Origin: Saccoglossus kowalevskii
Lineage: Eukaryota; Hemichordata; Enteropneusta; Harrimaniidae
Length of the DNA stretch: 55,378 nt
Direction of reading: 5' to 3'
Assembly: GCF_000003605.2 (NCBI RefSeq)
Contig: NW_003116016.1
Coordinates: 3,587-58,964, forward strand
Shown here piece after piece: positions 1 through 9,335 of this stretch. The translations under genes and the position numbers were made by a program. Under the pieces are notes generated by a model that was given only the letters and a program-made list of their open reading frames with translations, ran no database searches and was not told where the DNA came from. Every line of letters begins with the position of its first letter. Within the stretch, counting starts at the first letter, position 1.

Positions 1-240
1 TCACTAATTGCCTTGGCATATCCACGGACAAGCACAACTGTTCAATATTATGACCACCGTGACAATTTAAACAACAGGAGTTTTAGCCAATAAATTGATG
101 AAAAATTGTTATGTGCAGATTGTAAAATGACACACTTGTATTGAAATACCGATTGTAAATTTACTTGTAAGAGTAAGAAATAGTATAAGTATACCTGGAA
201 TAAAGTTTACGATGTTCAGTCTTAGGATCCTATGTTCTGG
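1..240 (+). promoter_or_regulatory. Possible 3' end of an upstream transcript (polyadenylation signal)
   Basis: An AATAAA hexamer lies at 199-204, followed within 40 bases by GT-rich sequence, as at a cleavage site. No coding sequence is visible upstream, so this would be only the last part of a 3' untranslated region. The hexamer is common by chance in AT-rich DNA. Confidence 0.2.
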
Positions 241-2145
241 GGCTGTGAGTCAGAGTCATTGTATTAATCGAAACTATACCTTGAAATTAAGAATTCATAC
301 TAACAATACAAAACAAAACAAAATAAATATCGCATTGATTGTCGAACCGAATGCGCCTAGTTGATACTAGAACCGAACAATATAATAATATGTATATATA
401 AACTGTAAGAGAGACCATCCATTGGATATTCTCATTAAACCTAAAGTGTAAAGTGTAGCCTTTGAGGGGATACACACCTGGTACTGCATATACATTGCTG
501 GAGGCCACTGATTGGATGGTACCCATGAGCAGGTGAATGATTGAACTGCAACACTGTATAAAGGCTGATGATTGGTGCAGTATGGCAGTGTGCGTATTAG
601 AGAGCAGAGGTTCGCCACTATATAATCTCGATCGTGATATGGATGATTTTCCATTTGAGTTTTACGTTGTGTTGAACCAAACTCCAAGAGAAGGTGCGTC
701 TCTTTGCTCGGAGAATTTTCTACGCCCGTGTGTCTGCGTGTGAGGAAAGCATTTACAGACGATCTAATTGCGTCGCCGCCTGTCTACGCCCGAGGCAGCG
801 GAACACCATTCGTTGAATGACTGATAAACACTTGGTAACATGACATACACAAACACCACTGGATATTCCCAATTCGGGGTGAATGTTTATTATAACGATT
901 TATATTATTCTGAGATAAACTCTTTATAATATAACTTACTAGTACTATTATTACTATACATTACCATTACGTTGTCAGCTGGCAGAGCCATAATTTTTAT
1001 AGTTTAATGTTTGGTTGGTTTTATGTAAGCATACGTTGCATATATTTGTGCATGATAAAGTGTATATATTATATATGAACATATCACATGTGTGTATGAA
1101 CTGATCTATATAATAATCTCTTTTAACACTCATTTGTACATTGCGAGTCACCCATGAATGTATTGAAGTTTTTTTAACTGCTTGATCAAGTGGGTAACCA
1201 GAACCCACACAAGAGGCGTCTTTATATTTTGGAACCTCTTGATAAATGTATGTATGTATAAAACCGAGGCATTATTTCACACATCCACAACACGAGAAGT
1301 TTATATCTTTTTCCCTAATTAATATTATAAATGATATTGCCACTTATATTTTACATGATGTTGGGCACACTGTGTATATGGCTAATTTGTGATTTGGTCA
1401 AACTCTCTCCATAAAATTCACTTTAATACTCCCTCTGGGCCAATGAATAACTATATCTGATCAACGATTCTCTTTGTTTGTTTGGAAGGATGCACTACAA
1501 ACTAAGTTACAAACCGGTTTTGTTGCTAAACTTCTTTCTGGCAATAACAGTTAAATTTGTACCTCCAAAATACCGGTATACAAATAAATTATGTTTTATC
1601 ATAGAAGCTCAGACAAATCTTGAAAGTCTATATATATATCTATATATATATATACAGTTTTACCTCATTCAGTCATACTTTATCAAAATCCAATGTGAGC
1701 GCATTTAACTTGGTGATTTTTAGTGTGAAAGTAGTTATCTAAATTATTCGGATCGCCACATGGTCAAGACTACCATCTTTGCAGTTGTATCATTTTAAAT
1801 TTCGATAATTGTTTAGAGCATCTATTGCCATGTGTGATTACTAATTAACTATTTAATGATTTTAGTGTATGTTTACTGGAAGGATGTACGACTTACATAG
1901 AACAGAGTGTTATGCACACTTTGTGCCCAAGACATCGCCAGTACTCGAGTGGAGAATGCTGTATGTATTGTTAAAGTTGGAAACCTCTTTCTCTAGCACC
2001 ATCTACTTATTGATCCCCTCAAAAAAATCAAAATTTTAGAATAAAGACAGAAAACAATTCTGGGATTAAAACTGAGACGGAAAGTGTACTTATGTCACTA
2101 CTGATATTTGGCAAGTTAATGTAGGTTACCTGTGTTGCCAATAAG
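241..2145. other. Non-coding DNA without a supported gene
   Basis: AT-rich sequence with only short chance reading frames. A TA-rich microsatellite lies near 1627-1660. I see no exon with both splice sites and a protein-like reading frame. Confidence 0.5.
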
Positions 2146-2429
2146 GCATTGGTGCAACGACTGAGCCAGCATAGTCGTCCAAAGAGGTATCAGTGAATCA
2201 GGAAGGCCCACTAGATCCTGTCAGGACGCCAAAGTGCATGTTGGGGGAGTGGGGTCAGAAATTGAGTTAGCTACTGCAGGTCACAGTTAGGGATGCTGGT
2301 AATTGGAACTTGAATTTTGTGTAAAATCAGGTAAAAGATCTGGGCCAGGTCGATAATTCTGAATCCAGTGACCAGTTTCGGGATGAAAGATGTCTCCAAT
2401 AGACCGAATCAGTATATTCTCACAGATCA

Positions 2430-2815
2430 TTTTAAGATTACACACCAAAGGATTAACTTGACCTCAAAGATGCGTATATGCATGTAACGATTGACTCCAA
2501 AACTGATAAATAGTGGAAATAACTTTGTATGTGAGAAGTCTCATGCTTCAAGTGTAGTCTATAACACTTGTTAAAGATGCCTCGAATGTAGAATGGGGAG
2601 CTCATCTCATGAAGAAAAAAGTCAAGGGAACCCCAAAGGAAACAAAGCTACACATAAACATACTGGAAATGTGGTGGGTGCTTGCTCGCATTCTGGATGA
2701 GAGTCAGGACTAAAAATGCTCTTCAGCAATTGACGTCCAAAAAATGATTTTCTAGTACAGATTGAGATTCTGTGATTAAAGATCATTTGATCACCACAAT
2801 TAAAGGACAAGACCA
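2430..2815 (+). mobile_element. Retrotransposon fossil with RT and RNase H remnants (DIRS-like)
   Basis: Two short protein motifs are recognisable in order on the + strand: a reverse-transcriptase motif of the DLKDAY type near 2456-2500 and an RNase H motif of the DAS..WGAHL type followed by a HIN-LE segment near 2575-2690. This order and the form of the RNase H motif are typical of DIRS-type tyrosine-recombinase retrotransposons, although another LTR-related family is possible. The copy is old and broken by several breaks, and I could not find terminal repeats. The true element may begin further left, near 2145. Confidence 0.5.
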
Positions 2816-3180
2816 GTCCATTCTGTAATGAAGGGGTGAAAGTAGCCGACGGAACAATCCATTCAGAAAGAAGAGATTAAAGGGAATTGACAAGGTTAAA
2901 GTCTATTCTGTAAAAGTTGCTAAAGGAAGCGTACAGAAGAACAGTCCATTCTGTAAAGAAGGGGCGAAGTTATCTGACAGAACAATTTATTCTGTAAGAA
3001 GTGATTAAAGGGAATCGACAAGAAGTCCATTCTGTAAAAAAAAGGCTGAAGGTAGTTCCAATCATGAGGGACTAAAAGGAATTGACAGGAAGTCCATTTT
3101 ATGAGAAGGGGCTGAACTGAATCCCCTTCTGATAGAAGAGAATATTGGTACTTGACAGGATAACAGTCTATACTGTAAGG
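2811..3180. repeat. Degenerate minisatellite, about 60-bp unit
   Basis: The phrase CAGTCCATTCTGTAA and close variants recur about six times, each followed by purine-rich GAAGGGG(C/T)GAA or GATTAAAGGGAAT-GACA text. The unit is irregular and diverged. It abuts the retroelement fossil and could be part of it. Confidence 0.55.
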
Positions 3181-3199
3181 AGCTGCTAATATGAAATAC

Positions 3200-3545
3200 C
3201 ATTTATAGCACTAAATTTTTGGAGAAAAGGTAAAAGATTCAGGTACAAAAACAAAGAACTGCCACATGGCCCAACAAGCTTTGGCAAAAAGATTTTTTCA
3301 ACAAGAATTCGAAAATACCACTTTTTACCAAAAATGACAAAAATATTCATCAAAATTAGATAATTGAAGACATCATCACAAAATGAACAAATGTACATAT
3401 ACACCAAGTATCAAAGCAATAAGAATTGTAGTTTACATGAAGAAGTTGAAAATGTAAAAAGTTGACATGGACGACGACTATGGACAATCACTCGTATAAT
3501 AAGCTTCGCTCGACAAAGTCGACAGTGGAGCTAAAAAGGCCATAG
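3200..3545 (-). repeat. Hairpin-headed interspersed repeat, copy 1
   Basis: In reverse orientation this matches the repeat at 15285-15740. It begins with a stem-loop of the form AGCTCCACTGTC..GAGCGAAGCT at 3500-3535, continues with GTCC-rich text, then AT-rich body text that includes the phrases for 'protein-free' spacer units such as TTTTTGTCATTTTTGG. Non-coding and non-autonomous. Boundaries at the left are approximate. Confidence 0.6.
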
Positions 3546-3895
3546 TATCAAGTCTATGTTCATATGTATATCAATAACACCTCCATTTTTTAATGCTATG
3601 ATCTAACGTCTACTTTTGTGCAACTATCCCGACCAAATCCCTCATAGTAGGAGTAGGGGGTTAGGGGAACAGTCCTCTAATAGAAAGTCATGGTTTGAAC
3701 CAAGCTTGGCCAACTCGAGAAATAACTCATTCACTTCTAAAATTCCAAACCTTGACACCCGGCCAAGTTCAAAGTTTGACAAGCTATGCAAGGTACAGTC
3801 TCCATTGGTTATCACATTTAAGATATATAGCATTGTTTATAGTAATATAGTTGGAACATGTATATGTCAGATATATTGATCCAGAAGCTGATGCT
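3546..3895. other. Unassigned spacer between two repeat copies
   Basis: No repeat, exon or RNA gene is apparent. Short open frames occur on both strands at 3616-3879, but they overlap each other and resemble nothing I know. Confidence 0.4.
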
Positions 3896-4375
3896 TGATT
3901 ATAATTTGATAACAAGTAGCATCCGCTGTGAGCAATGCACATTTCAATTAAAGAACTGAAGATATCATTAGAAAAGGAACAATATGTATAGTATCAAAGT
4001 AATCAGACTTGGTGTTTTCAACAATAATTCGAAATTATCACTATTTACCAAAAATGACAAAATTATTCATCAAAATTAGAGAATTGAAGATATCACAAAA
4101 TGAACAAATCTGAAACCAGTCCACGTGTACTATATATGTAATATCAAAGCAATCAGACTTTTCAACAAGAAGTCGAAAATATCACTTTTTACCAAAAATT
4201 ACAAAAACATTCCCCAAAATTAATTGAAGATATCAATTTTTTGCATTCAGGCTTGTAGTTTTAAAGAAGTCGAAAAAGTAAAAAGTTGACACAGACGACG
4301 GACACCAATGGACAATCACTCATATGATAAGCTCCGCTCGAAAAGTCAATAGCGAGCTAAAAATGGTTGATATTC
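3896..4375 (-). repeat. Hairpin-headed interspersed repeat, copy 2
   Basis: A second reverse-oriented copy of the family at 3200-3545 and 15285-15740. It has the stem-loop head at about 4328-4366 and at least two internal tandem units of the AT-rich body (the ATTCATCAAAATTAGA phrase recurs). Confidence 0.6.
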
Positions 4376-4384
4376 ATTCATCTT

Positions 4385-4860
4385 GTATCTGTTCATCAAA
4401 CGAGTTCTTGTCCATATTGAGTTATTGCTCTGGAACAGCAATAATTAAAACAAAATGGCCATCAGTCGGTCAATTTGAATACATCTGTATATCCATGACA
4501 TGATGTATAATGAATATATAAAATTTGAACATAATCAGTCAAAACATGTCGGAAATATGGCTTTAGAACCACATTCATTAAAACAAAATGGCCACCAGTC
4601 AGCCATTTTAAATTTGATCTGAAAAATAAAATGGTGTGCATCTGGAACCATTAACGTCTAATGCATGTACCAAATTTGAATAAAATCATCCATAAATAAC
4701 CAAGATCAGGTTCCGGAATGCCAGAAATGCTTGATTTCAGCACAAAAATGGCCGCCATTCGGCCATCTTGAATCAGATAGTGAAACAAATTGATGTATAA
4801 TATTATGCATTATGTACGTGTGAAGTTTGAATGTTATTGGTCTGTCACCCAATCTGATAT
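4385..4860. repeat. Repeat with three AAAATGGCC-type units
   Basis: Three diverged units of about 150 bp each carry AAAATGGCC(A/G)CCA followed by TCGGCCAT-like text near 4452, 4583 and 4747. The same body motif occurs in the element at 22228-23274 and near 40980-41270, so this is probably a headless fragment of that repeat class in reverse orientation. Confidence 0.5.
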
Positions 4861-6323
4861 TTTTTTATTTTGTAAATTATTTTGTATTATTTTAACTATG
4901 GCCACACCACATACATAAAAGGGTAGCAGTGATTGGTTGTTGCTTGAACAGATTTCAATGTGCATTGAGTCAGATCATTGTGGCCTTTCGTGATTAAAGA
5001 GACTTTTAAAAAAAACAGCAACAAATAAAAAATACATTCATAAAATAAAATATATGAAAAATAAATAGATATTTAAAAAAAAATCTGACAAGACAGTCCC
5101 TGTTATTTCATTATAATATACTCATTTTAAAATAATACATGGAACCTTTGCAAATAGGTGAATTAATATGTACTCTATGTGGGTACAAATCATCATAAAG
5201 TGATTTCCAGTAATCTAGTATTGAACTGATATTAAACTGAAAACTTCCATTGACCCATGTCCAAAATCTACACAAGTGCAACCAAACCATGTCTCATACA
5301 TAATAGCTCAAGTAACTGCATTAATAAATCGGAGTAAACCTTGATGTACCTTCGATTAATAACTTGACTTCTTTAACTCAGGTCTTTGTATATTACCAGG
5401 ACCTGGGTTTGTTTCAGTATCATCACTATAATTCCCATCTTAATGTAGCCCTGACCCCCTCTACAGTTTCCATTGAGCTTCGTAATGGTATGACCCATTT
5501 ATCCACTCGCCCCTGACAACCGAAGTTATATTTAGACCACATGTGTCAATGTGCTTGACCAAGATTTATAAACAGTAACTGCAAAGTGTTTTCACTGATC
5601 TTCAACTTTGTGACCAGGCATTTCAGTGATGGCTCTTTATAATGGAATGCAATTTTTATAGTTTAAAGATATAATATAAAACAACATTTCTGACCACTTT
5701 TTTCAAGATTTCAGCATTAAGCCAAACAAACTGAAAACCCTAGCATTACCATCTAACCTAATTATTTATACTAAGCATGCTCAGTTGTTCTCTGGTGTTA
5801 TTGGGAGAGGTAATTTTAGATGAACATCGTGAAAAGACTCACTTAAGATTTTCAGATCCGGAAAAAAAATATGTGCATATTCAACAGAGACTTGTTCATC
5901 AACCTGCCAAGTTTCAACCTGACAAGTTTCATCAATATCTGCTGCAGAATTTCTGAGAAAATGTTTGAGATATAAAGGAAACTATACTCCACTTTTCTGG
6001 CTGCATCTGAAAAGGGACTTAAAAGCCCAAACTAGGATCTTATTGTAATTAGATTGAATTTCATACAACCAAAGATTCATAAGATTAGGGTATGCAACTT
6101 TTCTAACAATGTACCATGATATGCGGACATGAGACAGGAACTCAATTCCATGCACGACGATCTATTTCTGACCAATAAATTTACAAATCCAGCGGGTATT
6201 TAGAAATGAGTATGTTAACAACCAATAAAGGGGAGCAGAGGTATGGCTTTTGTTTGTCACTCTGTACATGAAATTTGAGATCTATGAATGAATTCTGGTG
6301 ATAAAAACAACTTATTTGTGCTG
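4861..6323. other. Non-coding DNA without a supported gene
   Basis: AT-rich, with no convincing exon on either strand and no clear tandem repeat. Some text near 5880-6010 resembles the body of the hairpin-headed repeats (Latin-square-like 'tttcaacctgacaag' duplications) but the match is weak. Confidence 0.4.
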
Positions 6324-6332
6324 CGAAATGCC

Positions 6333-6499
6333 TAGACTGGCGCAGTCGGGCGATTATTATTTTTTTTTTTTTAGCGCGAACTCCACTGTAACTGCTAAAT
6401 CAGTCGGGGTGATTTCGCGATAACACCTCCATTTTGCGATTTTTTAAAATTTTATTTAAACTACAAAAACAAATTAATCGCCCCGACTGCGCCAGTCTA
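6333..6499. mobile_element. MITE, 167 bp, with 24-bp terminal inverted repeats and 9-bp target duplication
   Basis: The left end TAGACTGGCGCAGTCGGG followed by CGATTA is mirrored by the right end, which reads TAGACTGGCGCAGTCGGG then GCGATTAA on the other strand. The element is flanked on both sides by the same nine bases, CGAAATGCC (6324-6332 and 6500-6508). A 9-bp target duplication is typical of Mutator-like elements, whereas hAT elements make 8 bp. There is no coding capacity, so it must have been moved in trans. Both termini and the duplication are intact, which suggests a fairly young insertion. Confidence 0.85.
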
Positions 6500-6692
6500 C
6501 GAAATGCCCTCAATATCAAGTATAAAACGGGCTGTGAAGTAGACGACAAACGTCCGCTTTGCCTGGCATTATTTCGCCTCTAGAGGGCCAGTCAGTGAAC
6601 ACTGATAATAGAACCCATTCATTCTAGTACGTCAATCCCATTAAAGCGCTACTATGAAAGACCTTGTTAACTGACAATTTAAAAGTTGAAAC

Positions 6693-6800
6693 ATGGTGAG
6701 GTGTTGTGCGTATGAATGCCATAACGATTCATGTTAAGTTTCTCGAAATCCCAAAAGCAAAATCACATTGGATAAAAATAGAGTTGTTGCAGCCACAAAG
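6693..6800 (+). pseudogene. THAP-type zinc-finger remnant
   Basis: From the ATG at 6693 the frame reads MVRCCAYECHND, the usual start of a THAP domain (Met, then paired cysteines). A one-base frame change near 6733 then continues with a VKFLEIPKAKSHW-like segment, matching the F-x-x-(F/I)-P...W core of THAP domains. The CxxH half of the finger is not found downstream. THAP domains occur in P-element-type transposases and in host genes; the surrounding transposon debris favours a decayed DNA transposon, but a broken host exon is possible. Confidence 0.5.
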
Positions 6801-6989
6801 ATAAAGTTAATGAGGGAGACAAGGACAGAATGTTCTCCTTGTATACCTTTTCCTTCATCTTCATCAACAAGGGCAGGTAATAAAACTATGAATAATTAAG
6901 GCGTATACAGTATTAGTTTACATATGGTTGACAGTACAGAATCATTTGCCAGATGTTAGGTAATTGGATCTCTTTGCACAAGAGCACAC

Positions 6990-7625
6990 TCCTAATTCTA
7001 AACCCTGTACACTTGTATTTTTACATGAAGCTAGAAATTCAAGGCATGTACCAAAAGGATCTATAATTGGTCCTTATTATTCATATTATATGTAAATGAT
7101 TGCAGTCTTGTGCAAAATCTTGTTATTACAAAAAGACCTGAATAAAAGCTTTTAAAAAATTGGGGTTTTTGAAACGCCATTGTAAACATTTTATTAGTAT
7201 TGTATATTTCAATTGTGAGAAATAAGTCACCTCGAGTATTGTTCCATTGTCTGGAACCCATGGCAGAATAACTTAGTTGAAAAAATTGAACGGGTACAAA
7301 AGAAATTTATCCAATTTATGTTTTAAATCTAATAAAAAATTTTTATCTTCAAAATATAATGAGCATTGTAAATTTTTAGCCTTCCCCTCTATGGATTAGG
7401 AGAAAGGTTGCTGACCTGTTTTTTACACACCTAAATGTGTTTATTCGAATATTGATTGTGCTTTTTTGGACCAGTGCAGTACCTTTAAATGTGCAACACA
7501 TTTTGAGGCAAACAACCATTTTTCACATCCTATCACTTTTTAATGACTCGCCATCAACTGATATTTTTAATAGGTTTAATGTTTTTAAGAGTAGTAGATT
7601 GAAGTTTTTTAACAAGTAATTTTGT
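6990..7625 (+). mobile_element. Decayed LINE, 3' part of the reverse transcriptase ORF
   Basis: Near 7045-7110 the frame reads PKGSIIGP, the RT motif that precedes the catalytic YxDD region in non-LTR elements. Near 7230-7320 a LEYCSIVWNP...IERVQKKF segment matches the thumb region found in Jockey/CR1-type elements (usually LEY-x-x-x-VW...LE-x-VQR). An open stretch from 7390 to the TAA at 7617-7619 (ending FNVFKSSRLKFFNK) fits the C-terminus. Several stops and frame changes interrupt it, so it is a dead, 5'-truncated copy. Family assignment beyond Jockey/CR1-like is not possible by eye. Confidence 0.65.
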
Positions 7626-8970
7626 TGTTTGTTGGTTTTCCTTATTTGTGTGTAATGGAAGGTTTATTTAACACATTTTTGTGTATTTCTGTATTTTGTA
7701 GATCCTGTAATTGGGAATTTTGTCCTGTAGGCAGTTCCATCAGTATTAACATGGTATAAACATTTAATCTCCACTGGATTTTAACTTGTGTTGATTAACA
7801 TGCCCCAAATCCAAGCAAACATATGTATAATCATAGACCTTACAGTACTACTATAAGGTATATGGTATAACACACTTTGTATGATAAGCAAAAAACCTCT
7901 CACTAACCCATGTAAGCATCACAACTGCTTTGGATTTTGTAGGGTTCATAAGATTTCTTATCCCACAGAATCCTGAAAGCCCCTAAAATAAATGAAAGTG
8001 GCCTTGAGTGATTACAACAATGAAACTGCACGTTTGATTCACTGATAAGACATCACGACCTTCAGCGGGCGCGGGCAACACATCAACATGCATGAATATA
8101 CTAGTAATGAAGATTAGTACATCCGTTTAGAAAGTAGACTCCGGAATAATTAATGAAGCTAAAAATAAATAAATAACCACACGTGTTGAAAGTTGTCTCA
8201 ATGGTGTTTTATCTACACGTCTATCTACATACACAGGCAACGACTAAAACGAGTTTACATACTCATGGTTTACGTAAGAACAAAGAAATAATACGGTTGT
8301 TTGAAAGACCATGGTCGACCTGCAGTTCTAATGCTTAAGAACCAGGCGAAATGACCGTTCTCTCAATATTTGATCTACGTATTAATGACAGACACCAATG
8401 TAACATCTAAACAAACCGTTGAACGGCAAGCAGCAGGGAGAACCCTTAACACACAACATTTAACACAAGGTCAGTGGAAGTGGTCGCTTCACCGTCAGGT
8501 TATATTTAGATACAAACATGTCAGCCATTTTTAAGTACAGCTCAATCTTCCTGAGAACTCGGAAACCAGTTATTTGCAGCTCTTGTTTATCCTCCACTCC
8601 AATCCCACAGAAAACTGGCATAAAAAACTGCAAGATACGCAAAGAAGTGGATGTGTCCGACCCGGTTAGGGTTAAATAGGACCGGAGTCTTGGAACCCAG
8701 ACAACAAGTCCAAATGAGAACGCAGGAAGTGCCGGAAAACAGCCCGCGTCACGTTTATATACGAGTTATTACGTCATCATGCATCAGCCAATGCAAGGTC
8801 GTTCTTATAGATTGGATTATAACCTTGCATTATTGACAATATGGGCAAGGCCAGTATAAATCTCAAAATTACACGTTTATTATTGTTCATCCAAGATCAA
8901 ATTAAGTCAAAATATCCAGCAACCAAGCTCTGTTTTCCTCATTTATTACATAACCTTTGACCTTGTATTT
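7626..8970. other. Non-coding DNA upstream of the transporter gene
   Basis: The first 150 bases may be LINE 3' untranslated sequence. The part from 8400 onward is less AT-rich. On the minus strand a 22-codon frame (start codon at 8525, good AAAATGG context) could be a first exon of a divergent gene, but there is nothing to confirm it. Confidence 0.35.
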
Positions 8971-8974
8971 TTAA

Positions 8975-9153
8975 TGTACGCATGCGCTGCCACGTCGGAA
9001 GTCAGCTGTTTTCTAAAAATCTGTGACATCTGCGTGATTATCCGAACTGAGTCTGCTTTTCACTAATTTAATGCATGTGCTTCTTTCGCCGATGCTACCC
9101 AATAACGTCGGTATTGTGATCGCACTATATGTGGAAGTTCTACTGTTGGGTTG
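8975..9153 (+). promoter_or_regulatory. Candidate promoter and 5' leader of the SLC38A10-like gene
   Basis: CGCATGCGC at 8979-8987 resembles an NRF1 site and CGGAAG at 8996-9001 is an ETS core. Both are typical of TATA-less broadly active animal promoters and sit about 150 bases ahead of the first coding exon candidate at 9154. The local CpG content rises here relative to the flanks. The transcription start itself cannot be placed. Confidence 0.35.
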
Positions 9154-9335
9154 ATGTCATGCAGTCAGGAAAAGGTCTGTGTCAATGAATCGGAAGTTCA
9201 ACTTAGTTCTCCTTCAAGTTCTACTTGTGGCGAAGATGATTGGAAATTATTAACCGAGTCTGAACCCGACGAGATCACAATAAAGCCTCAGGAGGATAAA
9301 TTAAAGACCGATATTATTGTATTTGGAATGGACAC
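9154..9335 (+). CDS. Candidate first coding exon: acidic N-terminal tail with LIR-like motif
   Basis: The frame from the ATG at 9154 encodes 60 residues rich in Ser and Glu/Asp, then meets a strong donor, AC|GTAAGAG. It includes GEDDWKLL at residues 25-32, which has the acidic-W-x-x-L form of LC3-interacting motifs. It ends in phase 2 and joins in frame to either helix-1 exon (9776 or 10054), so it would give the transporter a cytosolic N-terminal tail that human SLC38A10 lacks. If unspliced, the frame stops at the TAA inside the donor (9337-9339), leaving a 61-residue microprotein. No homologue is recognised. Confidence 0.5.

Noticed and set aside
8460-8525. 22-codon minus-strand frame with a good start context, as first exon of a divergent gene
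   Set aside because: No clear donor and no further exon to the left. Kept only as a remark.
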